DNA of 64,000 nucleotides from Roseburia intestinalis L1-82 (GTDB taxonomy: Bacteria; Bacillota; Clostridia; Lachnospirales; Lachnospiraceae). This document shows positions 32,428 through 44,107 of this stretch, piece by piece. The notes below the pieces were generated by a model. It was given only the letters and a program-made list of their open reading frames with translations, had not been told where the DNA came from and did not search any database. The stretch spans positions 1,434,001 through 1,498,000 of the forward strand of contig NZ_LR027880.1 of assembly GCF_900537995.1 (NCBI RefSeq). The letters are read 5' to 3'. The position numbers and the translations under genes were made by a program. Each line of letters begins with the position of its first letter. The stretch's first letter is position 1.

Positions 32428-35400
32428 ATGATAACAAAATACCAGATGATCTCCATAATGGCGGAGGAAACCGCCAGAGAGATTGCAAAAAATGAACAGG
32501 CATGGACAAGATATCTGACCACGGCTGCAAGGTTATACAAATATCCTTTTAATGAGCAGATGTTAATCTATGCTCAAAGACCGGATGCGTCTGCCTGTGC
32601 TTCTCTTGAAACATGGAATGAGAAAATGAATTGCTGGGTCAACCGTGGAGCAAAGGGTATTGCACTCATTGATACGGAGAGTGAACGTCCCAGATTAAAA
32701 TATGTCTTTGATGTATCAGATGTTCATAAAGCAAGAAGAATTGGGCGTGACCCTTATCTGTGGGAGCTTCAGGAGGAACATAAAAATGCTGTTATGGAAC
32801 AGCTTGAAAAAACTTATGGGAAAACGGACAGCACACTGCCATTTGAAAACAGGATAATAGAACTGGCTGCCAGGATTGCCGGAGATTATTATGAGGAGCT
32901 TCTTCCGGAAATTTCCTATGCAAAGGAAGGGAGCTTTCTTGATGAATTAGACGAATTTAATGTTGGAATCAGACTTCGGGAGACATTATCCGCAAGTATC
33001 GCATACACGCTTTTATCCCGCTGTGGTGCGGATATGGAGATATGGAAGGATGAACTTGATTTCAGCTATATCAGTGATTTCAGCACAATGGATACACTTT
33101 CTGTTCTCGGAACCGCCACTACGGAAATGTGTAAACCAGTGCTGATGGAAATTGGAAGAACCATTGCAGCCTATGATCGACAAATTGCCCGAAATAAGGC
33201 AAAAAACAAGGTAAATGGGGAACAGTATGAAAGCCTTGAGAAAAATGCCAAAAAAGAGCTTGCAAATGAGTCTGAGCCACGCTATAATGCGTTAAAGCGT
33301 GAAAGCGAAAATGAAGCAAATAAAATGGAAACGGAGGAAACAGCATATGAAACTGACATACGAGAAGAACGGGGATTATCTGATACCGAACCTGATGCCG
33401 AACGAGGAGCCGCAGGGGACACTTACGAAGTACGGTCTGATGAGGAAGAACTTTCTGAAGGAACACAGGAAAGGAATTTATCAGGGAATGATTCTGAAAG
33501 GAACTCTGAAAGAGCATTGTCTGGAGACACAGGAGCAGGCAGAGCAGAGAATGGAAATGCTGACCGGACAGATGGCGCAGAAAGAGGGAGTGAACGAGGA
33601 AATGAAAGCAGCCGATCAGATGAGCTGGGTAGCGAAGATGAACAACATCAGACAGTCAGCGGAGGAAATCGTGCTGAAGGAGCTGATTTACATTTAGACA
33701 GCAGAATAGAACAGAATGAGGAACAATCGGAGCCGGATAGTGGAAGTAATTCATTATCCGGTTCTTTTTTGGATAATGCACAAGAGGAAGATTTTACTGA
33801 CCTTAAAAAAGGTATCTTGTGCTTTGATAAACACTTCGTTCATAAAAGACCGGAGATAGCAGGCTATTTCCAGATGGAGCAGGATGCAAGACTCCAGACG
33901 GACTATCTGAAAAATTCTTTCCGCATGGAGGAGTTTACAGAGCTGTATATAGGACAAACAAGGGCAGGGTATCGTGCCGATGAAGATGGACTTACCATGT
34001 GGAAAGGGAGTTATCTCACCCGTGAAGCGGAAACGAGAATCTCATGGAAAGATGCCAGATTTCTTGTTAATTCTTATATAGAGGACGGGGTGTATCTTCT
34101 TCCGGGAGAAGTGGCAGAGCAGATTGATACGGATGGAATGTATAAACAGCTCGACCTTTTTTCCATGTTTTCGGAGCAGGTAGGAAATATTGCCATGAAA
34201 CAGGCAGAGGAAACAAGTATAGTACCACTCTCTACTCAAATACCGCAGGAGCAAATTGACACAATCCTCAGAAGCGGTGGAGGAAAGGAAAACAGCAGAA
34301 AACGTATCTATGCCAAGTATCAGCAGGGAAAGACGCCGGAAGAAATGGCGGTTTTTCTTCAAAAGGAATACGGTACTACCGGAAAGGGTTTTGAATTTGA
34401 TGGAAAACAGGTATCGGTATGGTTTGATGAGCAGGGAATGAGCATCGGACATGGGACATCTGCGTTGGAATATCCTGTAGCTATCATGAGTTGGCAGGAA
34501 GTAGAAAAGGAAATACGTTTACAGGTGGAAAATGGCACTTACATGGGAGCAAATGAAGCCTATCTCGTGGATGAAAGCGAACATGTTCGTCTTGCAAATC
34601 ATATTTTTTTCTTTTTCCGTGATGGGATTGGAGAAATGCCGGAGGAGCTGGAGCTGAAACTTAGTAATTATCCGGATGCTCATTCAAGACTGGTGGAATT
34701 ATTATCAACGCCGGAAGGAGTGGAACTTGTTGCATCTGATATGGACAAAGCATTACAGCAGATTGAAATCGGAGAGAAGGAACTTCGTTTTCGTTCCATA
34801 ATATCAAAGGAGGAGCTTAGAGCAGAACTTGATAATCTGCTTTTGGAAAAGCTAACCTTTCCTACTGCTGATAATGTGGAGATTAAGAAAGAGGATTTTA
34901 TTACACAGGATGAGATAGACCGCAGGCTTGGAAGGGGAAGCGGGTTTGCACATGGCTCTTTCCGAATCTATGATTATTTTAAGGAGGGGCATGACAGCAA
35001 GGAGGCAGTTACTTTTCTTAAAAACGAATATGGAACAGGAGGCAGTTCCCCGGCACTTGCTGGAACTGACAGAAGTAATGAAAATCATGATGCAAAGGGT
35101 ATCAAGTTGGAGAAAGGCAGTATCATGGAGCCTTACACAGAGGTACTTTTATCATGGAATGTTGTAGAAAGGCGTATCCGGAAACTGATTGAGGAGGATA
35201 GGTATTTATCTCCAGAAGGGAAAGAAGCCTATGCTGCGTATAAAGAAGATGAAGCCAGAAAGGCTATGCAGAAAGCACAGGAGAAAATAGAACGTGACAC
35301 AAAAGTATCCTGCAAAGAAGCAATAGAAAAAGCGATTGCGGAGAAGTTTGACGGATACCGACTGCCAAAGGAAACTGCGGAAGATGTTATTCGTGAATAT

Positions 35401-38400
35401 GGAAGCGAAAGAGTTGCTTATGTACTTGCCAATACAGTTATGCACTTTAGTCATGATGGCAGATTTTCACCGGATAACAAGGAATGGGCAAAGGAAATCG
35501 AGCCTTATGCCATGATTGAAAACAGGGATTTGATTGTGACTTCCCATCCTGCTGTATTAAATGGATTTATTAACCAGACAAGAAGATATATTGAGCATGA
35601 GAAGGAACTTGCAGCACAAGCGGCAGAAGAAAACACTATTACTATTGACGGACAGAACTGCATACATGTTGATCAATGGAAGTCCGGGGAGGACACTTAT
35701 CTGCTTGGCAATTCCACAGAGGATAGTGAGTTTTATTATGCAGAGGTAAATGGAGATATTCATATAGAATATGACCATAAGCCGGACAGGACAGAGATAG
35801 AGGAAGATTATCTGAACATCATGGTAGAGAGGGATATTGACCGCCATGAAGCAGAAGTTTTTGCACGATTTGAGGGCAGTGATGATAGTCTGGAGCAGCC
35901 TTTGGTGGCAGAAGTTGTGCAGAACACATCTGGACAGGATGTCCAAAAGTCAGAACCACAGATTGACAGATCAAATGCAGTCAATTTCCGTATTACGGAT
36001 GATGCTCTTGGCATTGGCGGGGCAAAGGAAAAATTCAGAAGGAATGTGGAAGCAATCCGTATGCTGGAGCAGATAGAAAGTGAAAGCCGTCTTGCAACAC
36101 CGGAGGAACAAAAGATTTTATCACAGTATGTCGGCTGGGGCGGTTTGGCAGATGCCTTTGATGAAAGCAAAAGTGCCTGGGCGGTAGAATACCGGGAATT
36201 AAAAGAACTGTTATCGGATGCAGAGTATGCTTCCGCAAGGGAGAGTACCTTAAATGCCCACTATACAAGCCCTATGATTATCCGTAGTATTTATGAAGCA
36301 CTGGAGAACATGGGCTTTGAAAAAGGAAATGTTTTAGAGCCGGCAATGGGTATCGGAAATTTCTTCGGTATGCTGCCGGAGAAGATGCAGGAAAGCAGAC
36401 TTTATGGAGTGGAGCTTGATGGGATTACCGGAAGGATAGCAAAGCAGCTTTATCCGAAAGTGGATATTAAAATCACAGGTTTTGAAAAAACGGATTATCC
36501 CAATGATTTCTTTGATGTTGCAATCGGCAACGTGCCATTCGGACAGTACAAGGTAGCCGATAAACAGTATGATAAAAACAATTTCCTGATACATGATTAT
36601 TTCTTTGCAAAGACATTGGATAAGGTTCGTCCTGGTGGTGTGGTTGCTTTTGTTACTTCTAAAGGAACTATGGATAAGAAAAGCCCGGAGGTCAGAAAGT
36701 ATCTTGCACAGAGGGCAGAGCTTCTCGGTGCAGTCAGGCTTCCTAATACGGCATTTAAGGAAAATGCAGGAACAGAAGTTACTTCCGATATTTTATTTTT
36801 AAAGAAACGTGACCGTGTGATGGACTTGGAGCCGGAATGGGTGCATTTGTCAGAAGATGAGAACGGCATTGCCATGAACAGTTATTTTGTTGAACATCCT
36901 GAGATGATTGTAGGAAAAATGGAAATGGTCAGCGGACCATATGGTATGGAAAGTACCTGTATGCCCGATACCACAAGACCATTTGTGGAGCAGTTAAAGG
37001 AAGCGGTAAGCCGTATAGATGGGGAGATAGAAGCCGTAGAAATGGATGAACTGGCAGACGAGCTTGCCGATGCCACTATTCCGGCAGACCCGGATGTAAA
37101 GAATTACAGCTACACGCTTGTGGACAATAAGGTATATTACCGGGAAAATTCCATTATGAAGCCTGTGGATATGACGGAAACCATGCAGGAGCGTATTAAG
37201 GGGATGGTGGGTATCCGTAACTGTACGCAGGAACTTATCAATTTGCAGTTGGAAGAATATTCCGACAGCGCAATCAAGGAAAAACAAGCAGAACTCAACA
37301 CGCTGTATGATGTTTTTTCCAAGAAATTCGGTTTAATCAATTCGCAGACCAACAAGAGAGCTTTCAATCAGGACAGCAGTTATTGCCTGCTGTGTTCTCT
37401 GGAAAAGCTGGATGATGAGGGCAATTTCAAGGGCAAGGCGGATATGTTCACGAAGCGTACCATTAAGAAAGCAGAAGTCGTTACAAGCGTGGATACGGCA
37501 AGTGAAGCACTGGCGGTGTCTTTATCGGAAAAGGCGGGAATAGACCTTGACTATATGGCAGGGCTGCTTATGGACAAAGCTGACTATATGGACAGCGAAA
37601 AATATGATAAGATGCTTGGAAAAATCAAGGAGGAGCTGACAGGCATTATCTTTCAAAATCCTGTGACGGACAGATGGGAAACAGCGGATGAGTATTTAAG
37701 TGGAAATGTACGTGATAAGCTGGAAATTGCGAAAGTTTATGCCGAGAACCACCCGGAATATGCCGTAAACGTGCAGGCACTTACACAGGTGCAGCCGAAA
37801 GAACTGGATGCTTCCGAGATTGAGGTGCGTATTGGTGCCACATGGATTGATCCGAAATATATCGAGGATTTCATGAGGGATACTATTGAAACACCACATC
37901 ATCTGTTTGACCGGAACATTGTGGGTATTCAATATTCCGATGTCACCGGACAATGGAACGTAAAGGGAAAAAATGCGGATTATGGCAATGCCCTTGTAAA
38001 TGTGACCTATGGAACCAGCCGGAGAAATGCGTACCAGATTTTAGAAGATTCCCTTAATCTGAAGGACAGTCGTGTGTATGACACCATAGAGGAGGACGGC
38101 AAGGAAAAGAGAGTCCTGAATAAGAAGGAAACTACTATAGCGAGCCAGAAACAGGAAGCCATAAGGGAAGCATTTAAAGACTGGGTATTTCGTGATCCGG
38201 AACGCAGGCAGGTACTTGTGGAAAAATATAACCGTCTTTTCAATTCCACCAGACCGAGGGAATATGACGGTTCACATCTGAAATTCCCTGGCATGACACC
38301 AGATATTGAGATGAAGCCACACCAGAAAAATGCGGTGGCACATGTGCTTTACGGGGATAATACACTGCTTGCCCATTGCGTGGGAGCAGGAAAGACCTTT

Positions 38401-40947
38401 GAAATGACAGCGGCGGCTATGGAGAGTAAGCGGCTTGGCTTATGCCAGAAATCATTATTTGTCGTACCGAACCACCTTACGGAGCAGTGGGCAAGTGACT
38501 TTTTACGATTGTATCCCGGAGCGAATATACTTGCAGCTACAAAGAAAGATTTTGAGCCTGCCAACCGGAAGAAATTCTGTTCCAGAATTGCCACCGGGGA
38601 TTATGATGCGGTCATTATCGGTCATTCGCAGTTTGAGAAAATCCCACTTTCACAGGAAAGACAGATTGCCATTATAGAACGCCAGATTGATGAGATTGAA
38701 CTTGCCATAGAGCAGGCAAAAGCCGACAATGGGGAGCGGTACACCATTAAGCAGATGGAAAAATCACGGAAGTCTTTGCAGACAAGGCTTGAGAAACTAA
38801 ACGATACATCAAGGAAGGACAACGTGGTAACTTTTGAGCAGCTTGGTGTGGACAGGCTCTTTGTGGACGAGTCACATAATTATAAAAATCTGTTCCTTTA
38901 TACGAAAATGAGGAATGTGGCGGGTATTGCACAGTCAGAAGCACAGAAGTCCTCGGATATGTTTGCAAAGTGCCAGTACCTTGACGAGCTGACAGGTGGA
39001 AAAGGCGTTACTTTTGCAACAGGTACTCCGATTTCCAACAGTATGACAGAGCTTTATACCAATATGCGATACCTTCAGTATGGTACGCTGCAGAAGCTGG
39101 GACTTGGTCATTTTGACAGTTGGGCATCATCCTTTGGCGAAACACAGACCGCCATAGAGCTTGCACCGGAGGGAACAGGATACCGGGCAAAAACAAGGTT
39201 TGCGAAATTCTTCAACCTGCCGGAATTGATTGCACTTTTTAAGGAGAGTGCAGATATTCAGACACCGGATATGCTAAACCTTCCTGTGCCGGAAGCAGAA
39301 TATGAAAATGTGGTGTTAAAGCCGAGTGAATACCAGAAGGATATGGTGGCTTCCCTTGCAGAACGAGCCGAAGCAGTGCGTGACAGAATGGTACAGCCCC
39401 ATGAGGATAATATGCTGAAAATCACCAATGACGGCAGAAAATTAGCACTGGATCAGAGGCTTATCAACGACATGCTTCCTGATGATGAAAATTCAAAGGC
39501 TGCTACTTGTGTGGAGAAAGCATTTGAAATATGGGAGCAGACAAAGGAACAGAAGTCCACGCAGCTTATTTTCTGCGATTTGTCAACGCCGAAGGGAGAT
39601 GGTACTTTTAATGTATATGAAGATATCAAAAAGAAACTGATGGAAAAGGGAGTGCCGGAGAATGAAATTGCCTTTATCCATGATGCAAATACGGAGCTTA
39701 GGAAAGCGGAGCTGTTCGGAAAAGTAAGAAGCGGACAGGTTCGCTTTTTGCTTGGTTCCACGCAGAAAATGGGAGCCGGAACCAACGTGCAGGACAGACT
39801 CATCGCATTACATCATCTGGATGTACCGTGGCGTCCTTCTGATATAGAACAGCAGGAAGGACGTATTTTAAGACAGGGAAACCTTAATCCGAAAGTAAAG
39901 ATTTTCCGGTATGTGACGGAAGGAACCTTCGATTCGTACAGTTGGCAGCTTATCGAGAACAAGCAGAAATTTATCGGACAGATCATGACAAGCAAATCTC
40001 CGGTACGAAGCTGTGAGGATGTGGATGAAGCGGCACTTACCTATGCGGAGGTCAAAGCACTTGCAACGGGCAATCCCTACATCAAGGAAAAGATGGACCT
40101 GGATATACAGGTATCGAAGCTGAAGCTGATGAAGGCAAACCATACAAGCCAGAAGTACAGGCTGGAGGACAACATCACGAAGCACTACCCGCAACAGATA
40201 ACTATTTTAAAGGAACGTATCAGTGGTATGCAGACGGATATTCAGACTGCAAAGGAAAATCTTCCGGCAGATAAAGAGCAGTTTACAATGAAAGTCGGGG
40301 ATAAGCTCTACACAGATAAAAAAGAAGCCGGAACTGCTCTTGTGGAAATGTGCAAAGAGATAAAGAGTGTTAATGCCCCGGCAATGATAGGCGAGTATGC
40401 GGGCTTTAAAATGTCTGTATCCTTTGATTCCTTTAACCATAAATTTGTGATGAATGTCAAAGGACAGTTATCCCATAATCTGGAAATAGGTTCTGATCCG
40501 CTTGGTAATATCGCCCGTATCAATCATGCACTGGAGTCTATGCCAAAAGAGCTTGCAGAAGCAAAGACCAAACTGAACAATGTGGAGCATCAGCTTGAAA
40601 CGGCAAAGGTGGAAGTGCAGAAACCTTTTGCACAGGAAGAGGAGCTGGCAGAAAAATTAGACCGCCTGTCTGCCCTAAATGCCCTGCTTAATATGGATGA
40701 AAAGGGCGATGATGGTACCGGCATGGACGATGATACACCGGAGCAGGGAACGGAACGGACGGGAACTTTTGGACAGGATGTCAACCAATCTGCAAGGCAG
40801 AATGGTTTGAAGTCAGAACGGGTGGCAGATAAGCCAGTGCAGAGGGTGTCTTTGAAGGAACGGCTTGCAGAGATGAAAATAAAAGCTACGGGAAATAGTA
40901 TGGAAAAATCTGGAAATCGAGATAAGAGGAAGGAGGAGTTTTTGTAA
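32428..40947 (+). CDS. Giant ArdC/N6-methylase/SNF2-helicase fusion
   Basis: The 2,839-aa protein starts after TAGGAGGAAAGTCG. Order: ArdC-like N-terminal domain (1-130; [26 protein letters not shown]); Ser/Glu/Arg/Gly-rich disordered linker (290-430) fully overlapped by tnpV; two copies of a small repeat domain starting near 607 and 827; palindrome-encoded [10 protein letters not shown] near 1167; an N6-methylase-like domain with [12 protein letters not shown] near 1302 and GNVPFGQY near 1370; and an SNF2-type helicase with [10 protein letters not shown] near 1984, [10 protein letters not shown] near 2146, ATGTPISNS near 2193 and [11 protein letters not shown] near 2474. It probably protects or processes transferred DNA. 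Methylase motif IV reads NVPF rather than NPPF/DPPY, so activity is uncertain. Confidence 0.92.
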   Translation: MITKYQMISIMAEETAREIAKNEQAWTRYLTTAARLYKYPFNEQMLIYAQRPDASACASLETWNEKMNCWVNRGAKGIALIDTESERPRLKYVFDVSDVHKARRIGRDPYLWELQEEHKNAVMEQLEKTYGKTDSTLPFENRIIELAARIAGDYYEELLPEISYAKEGSFLDELDEFNVGIRLRETLSASIAYTLLSRCGADMEIWKDELDFSYISDFSTMDTLSVLGTATTEMCKPVLMEIGRTIAAYDRQIARNKAKNKVNGEQYESLEKNAKKELANESEPRYNALKRESENEANKMETEETAYETDIREERGLSDTEPDAERGAAGDTYEVRSDEEELSEGTQERNLSGNDSERNSERALSGDTGAGRAENGNADRTDGAERGSERGNESSRSDELGSEDEQHQTVSGGNRAEGADLHLDSRIEQNEEQSEPDSGSNSLSGSFLDNAQEEDFTDLKKGILCFDKHFVHKRPEIAGYFQMEQDARLQTDYLKNSFRMEEFTELYIGQTRAGYRADEDGLTMWKGSYLTREAETRISWKDARFLVNSYIEDGVYLLPGEVAEQIDTDGMYKQLDLFSMFSEQVGNIAMKQAEETSIVPLSTQIPQEQIDTILRSGGGKENSRKRIYAKYQQGKTPEEMAVFLQKEYGTTGKGFEFDGKQVSVWFDEQGMSIGHGTSALEYPVAIMSWQEVEKEIRLQVENGTYMGANEAYLVDESEHVRLANHIFFFFRDGIGEMPEELELKLSNYPDAHSRLVELLSTPEGVELVASDMDKALQQIEIGEKELRFRSIISKEELRAELDNLLLEKLTFPTADNVEIKKEDFITQDEIDRRLGRGSGFAHGSFRIYDYFKEGHDSKEAVTFLKNEYGTGGSSPALAGTDRSNENHDAKGIKLEKGSIMEPYTEVLLSWNVVERRIRKLIEEDRYLSPEGKEAYAAYKEDEARKAMQKAQEKIERDTKVSCKEAIEKAIAEKFDGYRLPKETAEDVIREYGSERVAYVLANTVMHFSHDGRFSPDNKEWAKEIEPYAMIENRDLIVTSHPAVLNGFINQTRRYIEHEKELAAQAAEENTITIDGQNCIHVDQWKSGEDTYLLGNSTEDSEFYYAEVNGDIHIEYDHKPDRTEIEEDYLNIMVERDIDRHEAEVFARFEGSDDSLEQPLVAEVVQNTSGQDVQKSEPQIDRSNAVNFRITDDALGIGGAKEKFRRNVEAIRMLEQIESESRLATPEEQKILSQYVGWGGLADAFDESKSAWAVEYRELKELLSDAEYASARESTLNAHYTSPMIIRSIYEALENMGFEKGNVLEPAMGIGNFFGMLPEKMQESRLYGVELDGITGRIAKQLYPKVDIKITGFEKTDYPNDFFDVAIGNVPFGQYKVADKQYDKNNFLIHDYFFAKTLDKVRPGGVVAFVTSKGTMDKKSPEVRKYLAQRAELLGAVRLPNTAFKENAGTEVTSDILFLKKRDRVMDLEPEWVHLSEDENGIAMNSYFVEHPEMIVGKMEMVSGPYGMESTCMPDTTRPFVEQLKEAVSRIDGEIEAVEMDELADELADATIPADPDVKNYSYTLVDNKVYYRENSIMKPVDMTETMQERIKGMVGIRNCTQELINLQLEEYSDSAIKEKQAELNTLYDVFSKKFGLINSQTNKRAFNQDSSYCLLCSLEKLDDEGNFKGKADMFTKRTIKKAEVVTSVDTASEALAVSLSEKAGIDLDYMAGLLMDKADYMDSEKYDKMLGKIKEELTGIIFQNPVTDRWETADEYLSGNVRDKLEIAKVYAENHPEYAVNVQALTQVQPKELDASEIEVRIGATWIDPKYIEDFMRDTIETPHHLFDRNIVGIQYSDVTGQWNVKGKNADYGNALVNVTYGTSRRNAYQILEDSLNLKDSRVYDTIEEDGKEKRVLNKKETTIASQKQEAIREAFKDWVFRDPERRQVLVEKYNRLFNSTRPREYDGSHLKFPGMTPDIEMKPHQKNAVAHVLYGDNTLLAHCVGAGKTFEMTAAAMESKRLGLCQKSLFVVPNHLTEQWASDFLRLYPGANILAATKKDFEPANRKKFCSRIATGDYDAVIIGHSQFEKIPLSQERQIAIIERQIDEIELAIEQAKADNGERYTIKQMEKSRKSLQTRLEKLNDTSRKDNVVTFEQLGVDRLFVDESHNYKNLFLYTKMRNVAGIAQSEAQKSSDMFAKCQYLDELTGGKGVTFATGTPISNSMTELYTNMRYLQYGTLQKLGLGHFDSWASSFGETQTAIELAPEGTGYRAKTRFAKFFNLPELIALFKESADIQTPDMLNLPVPEAEYENVVLKPSEYQKDMVASLAERAEAVRDRMVQPHEDNMLKITNDGRKLALDQRLINDMLPDDENSKAATCVEKAFEIWEQTKEQKSTQLIFCDLSTPKGDGTFNVYEDIKKKLMEKGVPENEIAFIHDANTELRKAELFGKVRSGQVRFLLGSTQKMGAGTNVQDRLIALHHLDVPWRPSDIEQQEGRILRQGNLNPKVKIFRYVTEGTFDSYSWQLIENKQKFIGQIMTSKSPVRSCEDVDEAALTYAEVKALATGNPYIKEKMDLDIQVSKLKLMKANHTSQKYRLEDNITKHYPQQITILKERISGMQTDIQTAKENLPADKEQFTMKVGDKLYTDKKEAGTALVEMCKEIKSVNAPAMIGEYAGFKMSVSFDSFNHKFVMNVKGQLSHNLEIGSDPLGNIARINHALESMPKELAEAKTKLNNVEHQLETAKVEVQKPFAQEEELAEKLDRLSALNALLNMDEKGDDGTGMDDDTPEQGTERTGTFGQDVNQSARQNGLKSERVADKPVQRVSLKERLAEMKIKATGNSMEKSGNRDKRKEEFL
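33347..33697 (+). CDS. tnpV: TnpV encoded in the +1 frame inside the giant helicase gene
   Basis: The 116-aa protein starts [20 protein letters not shown] at 33347, 7 nt after a strong GGAGGAA (33333-33339). It aligns along its length with the stand-alone TnpV at 6705: [110 protein letters not shown]. The same DNA in the host frame encodes a low-complexity linker. This is a fully nested, overprinted gene. Expression is inferred from the ribosome-binding site and homology. Confidence 0.85.
   Translation: MKLTYEKNGDYLIPNLMPNEEPQGTLTKYGLMRKNFLKEHRKGIYQGMILKGTLKEHCLETQEQAEQRMEMLTGQMAQKEGVNEEMKAADQMSWVAKMNNIRQSAEEIVLKELIYI
35929..35951. repeat. Coding palindrome copy 2
   Basis: TCTGGACAGGATGTCCAAAA (35929-35948, then GTC) encodes SGQDVQKS in the giant helicase, just before its methylase domain. 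The arms are ACTTYTGGACA-like and TGTCCARAAGT-like. Confidence 0.7.
40767..40790. repeat. Coding palindrome copy 3 (degenerate)
   Basis: TTTTGGACAGGATGTCAACC at 40767-40786 encodes FGQDVNQ near the C-terminus of the giant helicase. The right arm is mutated. Confidence 0.45.
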
Positions 40948-41076
40948 TTACGCTATTTCTTTTTATTCCAATATGAAATATAATATTAGTTCAAGGGCAA
41001 TATTTTAATAGAGCAAATTGTGAAAAGTTGAAATAAAAAGATCTGGACATAATGAAATACATAAAAACGAAAATTG

Positions 41077-41105
41077 AATTTGTCAGACACTGTCTGACAA
41101 ATTCG
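41077..41105. promoter_or_regulatory. 29-bp palindrome immediately upstream of the YhcG gene
   Basis: GAATTTGTCAGACA (41077-41090) and TGTCTGACAAATTC (41092-41105) are perfect 14-bp arms about a single C. The palindrome lies between the helicase gene and the YhcG ribosome-binding site (GGAAAGG), so it could be an operator or a 5' RNA hairpin. A second copy of the core lies inside the gene at 41407-41432. Confidence 0.6.
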
Positions 41106-41118
41106 GAAAGGATATATT

Positions 41119-42150
41119 ATGAATGATTTAGAGCAGAATAATATGCTTCAGCCATTGGTGGATGAGATTGAAACAACGGTTTCAAATGCAAAAAAAGAAT
41201 TAGCCGAAAAAGTAAACAGTGTGATAACCCAAACCTATTGGACAATCGGAAAATATATTGTTGAGTTTGAGCAGGATGGAAATGTAAAAGCAGCATACGG
41301 TTCAAAATTATTAACAACATTATCTCATCAGCTTACTTTGCGATTGGGGCGAGGGTACAGCAGACCCAATCTTAACAATATGAGGAAGTTTTATCTTTGT
41401 TATGAGAATTGTCAGACAGTGTCTGACAAATTGACATGGTCGCATATCTGTGAACTGATAAAGATTGATGATGAATTAGAACGAAGTTTTTACGAAAAAG
41501 AATGTTATAAAGAAAAGTGGGACGTAAGAACGCTCAGACGGCAGATGGATTCAGCATTATTTCTTAGATTAGCGACAAGCAGGGATAAAGAGGGGATTTT
41601 GGCACTTGCAAATGAGGGAATTACCTATGATAAGCCGGAGGACATCATCAAGGATACTTACACATTAGAATTTTTGGGACTTCCGGAAAAAGATCGTTAC
41701 AGTGAGGAAGATTTGGAACAGAAAATTATTGATAATATTCAAAAATTCCTGTTAGAATTGGGAAAAGGCTTTACCTTTGTCGGCAGGCAGTATCCTTTGA
41801 CGGTAAATAATATTCACTACCATGTGGATTTGGTATTTTATCATAGAATTTTGAAATGTTTTGTGCTGATTGATTTGAAGAAAAATTCAGTACAGCATGT
41901 AGATATTGGTCAGATGAATATGTACATGGGATATTTTGCAAAGGAAGAAAACATGGCAGACGATAATCCACCGATTGGTATTATTCTGAGCCATAATAAA
42001 GATGAGCTGCTTGTGGAATATGCAACTTATGGTATGGACAGTAATTTGTTTGTGTCAAAATATGAGTTGTATCTGCCTGATCGCAAAGAGCTTCAAAAAT
42101 TAGTAAATAATATTTTAGAGCAGGATGAAAAAAAGAAAGCAGATAAATAA
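41119..42150 (+). CDS. YhcG/DUF1016-family PD-(D/E)XK nuclease-like protein
   Basis: The 343-aa protein has the DUF1016 N-terminal domain (residues about 10-160; YWTIGKYIVEFEQDG, GRGYSRPNLNNMRKFYL, QTVSDKLTWSH) and the C-terminal PD-(D/E)XK-type domain with VDLVFYHR and VLIDLKKNSVQHVDIGQMNMY. The family occurs mostly on mobile elements and in restriction loci; a nuclease role is predicted, the target unknown. The N-terminal part contains the GTCAGACA palindrome in codons for NCQTVSDK. It is inserted between the helicase and ArdC genes. Confidence 0.9.
   Translation: MNDLEQNNMLQPLVDEIETTVSNAKKELAEKVNSVITQTYWTIGKYIVEFEQDGNVKAAYGSKLLTTLSHQLTLRLGRGYSRPNLNNMRKFYLCYENCQTVSDKLTWSHICELIKIDDELERSFYEKECYKEKWDVRTLRRQMDSALFLRLATSRDKEGILALANEGITYDKPEDIIKDTYTLEFLGLPEKDRYSEEDLEQKIIDNIQKFLLELGKGFTFVGRQYPLTVNNIHYHVDLVFYHRILKCFVLIDLKKNSVQHVDIGQMNMYMGYFAKEENMADDNPPIGIILSHNKDELLVEYATYGMDSNLFVSKYELYLPDRKELQKLVNNILEQDEKKKADK
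41407..41432. repeat. Second GTCAGACA palindrome, inside the YhcG coding region
   Basis: AATTGTCAGACA-G-TGTCTGACAAATT at 41407-41432 repeats the core of the upstream palindrome and encodes NCQTVSDK. Sharing with the upstream copy suggests a common DNA-binding protein or a mobile palindrome. Confidence 0.55.
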
Positions 42151-42199
42151 CGAAGTAATATAGGATAGCTATATATCAAAATTTAATAGGCACTACCTG

Positions 42200-42229
42200 A
42201 AAAGACAATCAGAAATGGTTGTCTTTTTT
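42200..42229 (+). terminator. Rho-independent terminator at the group II intron insertion point
   Basis: AAAAGACAA (42200-42208) pairs with TTGTCTTTT (42219-42227), with a T-run to 42229. The intron begins about two bases later. Confidence 0.85.
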
Positions 42230-42230
42230 G

Positions 42231-44079
42231 GTTTGCGCGCCATGGGCGCGCTCTAATGGGTGAAAGTCCCGAACACGCCTAGGCAACGAGGAAGTGTATA
42301 GCAGAACAGCAAGGGTGTCCATCGTGAGGTGGAATCTGAAGGAAGCTGTAAGCAAACTCTTGGTCCGACGGACAGAAATCACATATAAGGCTCGGAAATA
42401 CGGATAAGTCTGCCAAAAGAGATGAAGTCCTAAAGTTGCTGGAAGTACGAGTAGATGTGGCGGATAGATGAGAGGAAAGAGCGTGCACCTTAAGCGTGGA
42501 GGTCTCACAGGGGTTTCATTAGCCTAGTAACAACGAACTGTGAGAAGTCAGCCGAGCCCATAGTAGTGAAGAAGTCTCTGTAATGGAGATAGAGCAAAGG
42601 GGCGAACAATCAATAAGTTTGAGTATGTCTCGTATTGCAGAAGAGATAACATCTGCCGTAACCAATCGGGTAAAAGATGGTCAAATCAAGCGGGACGGAA
42701 AGGAAAGAACGCATGGACACAAGTAGTCTAATGGAGCAGATACTATCTAACGATAATCTCAACAGAGCATATCTGCAAGTCGTACGAAACAAAGGTGCCG
42801 AGGGAGTAGACGGAATGAAGTACACAGAACTCAAGGAATATCTTGCAAAGAACGGCGAAATTATCAAGGAACAGTTGAGGATAAGAAAATATAAACCTCA
42901 ACCAGTACGAAGAGTGGAGATACCAAAGCCTGATGGTGGTGTCAGAAACCTGGGAGTACCGACAGTAACAGACAGATTCATACAACAAGCTATTGCACAG
43001 GTTTTAACACCAATCTATGAGGAACAATTCCATGACCATAGCTATGGATTCAGACCGAACAGATGTGCACAGCAAGCAATCCTTACAGCACTCGATATGA
43101 TGAATGACGGAAATGATTGGATTGTAGACATTGACTTGGAAAAGTTCTTTGACACAGTAAATCATGACAAACTTATGACTATCATAGGTAGAACTATTAA
43201 AGATGGAGATGTTATCTCTATTGTCAGAAAATACCTAGTCAGTGGAATCATGATTGACGATGAGTATGAGGATTCTATCGTGGGAACACCTCAAGGTGGA
43301 AATCTCTCGCCATTATTGGCAAATATTATGCTGAACGAACTAGACAAGGAAATGGAAAAGAGAGGACTTAACTTTGTACGGTATGCGGATGACTGTATCA
43401 TTATGGTCGGAAGTGAAATGTCTGCGAATAGAGTTATGAGAAATATCTCACGATTCATTGAGGAAAAACTAGGACTTAAAGTCAATATGACGAAGAGCAA
43501 AGTAGATAGACCAAGAGGAATTAAATACCTTGGGTTTGGATTCTACTACGATACAAGTGCACAGCAATTCAAGGCGAAACCACATGCAAAATCAGTAATG
43601 AAGTATAAGAAGAGGATGAGGGAACTCACTTGTCGTAGCTGGGGCGTTAGCAACAGCTATAAAGTAGAGAGACTTAATCAGCTTATCAGAGGATGGATTA
43701 ACTACTTTAAGATAGGTAGTATGAAAACTCTCTGTAGAGAACTTGATGGAAACATTAGATATAGAATACGCATGTGTATTTGGAAACATTGGAAAACACC
43801 ACAAAACAAAGAGAAGAATTTGGTTAAACTCGGCGTTCCAAGATGGGCGGCACATAAAGTGGCAAATACTGGCAATCGGTATGCACACATGTGTCACAAT
43901 GGATGGATACAAAAGGCTATAAGCACAAAGAGACTAACTTCATTTGGATTAGTCTCAATGTTAGATTACTACACCGAAAGGTGTGTTACTTGTTAAGTTG
44001 ATTGAACCGCCGTGTACCGAACGGTACGCACGGTGGTGTGAGAGGTCGGGAAATCACTCAGATTTCCCTCCTACTCGAT
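42231..44079 (+). mobile_element. Group II intron
   Basis: The 5' part starts near GTTTGCGCGCC with a perfect GCGCGCC/GGCGCGC stem (42235-42251) and structured RNA to 42700. The reverse transcriptase/maturase ORF follows. Domain V is recognisable at 44002-44037 (stem GTACC-GAAC-GGTAC inside the GAACCG...CGGTGGTG helix), and domain VI at 44041-44078 with GGGAAATC/GATTTCCC. It sits directly after a terminator hairpin, the site preference of class C introns, and its ORF has no endonuclease domain, as in class C. The class is inferred. Boundaries are good to a few bases. Confidence 0.85.
42713..43996 (+). CDS. ltrA: Group II intron reverse transcriptase/maturase
   Basis: From ATG 42713 (MDTSSLMEQILSNDNLNRAY; AAGGAAAG precedes) the 427-aa protein has RT blocks DFGFRPN-like (YGFRPNRCAQQA), GTPQGGNLSPLLANIMLNEL, the catalytic YADD near residue 225, and the maturase domain (LNQLIRGWINYFKIGSM, RIRMCIWKHWKTPQNKEKN). 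It ends without an HNH endonuclease. An in-frame ATG at 42677 would add 12 residues but has no ribosome-binding site. It promotes intron splicing and retrohoming. Confidence 0.95.
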   Translation: MDTSSLMEQILSNDNLNRAYLQVVRNKGAEGVDGMKYTELKEYLAKNGEIIKEQLRIRKYKPQPVRRVEIPKPDGGVRNLGVPTVTDRFIQQAIAQVLTPIYEEQFHDHSYGFRPNRCAQQAILTALDMMNDGNDWIVDIDLEKFFDTVNHDKLMTIIGRTIKDGDVISIVRKYLVSGIMIDDEYEDSIVGTPQGGNLSPLLANIMLNELDKEMEKRGLNFVRYADDCIIMVGSEMSANRVMRNISRFIEEKLGLKVNMTKSKVDRPRGIKYLGFGFYYDTSAQQFKAKPHAKSVMKYKKRMRELTCRSWGVSNSYKVERLNQLIRGWINYFKIGSMKTLCRELDGNIRYRIRMCIWKHWKTPQNKEKNLVKLGVPRWAAHKVANTGNRYAHMCHNGWIQKAISTKRLTSFGLVSMLDYYTERCVTC

Positions 44080-44107
44080 TATGGAAAAAAGAAAGGAAAA
44101 TAGAATT

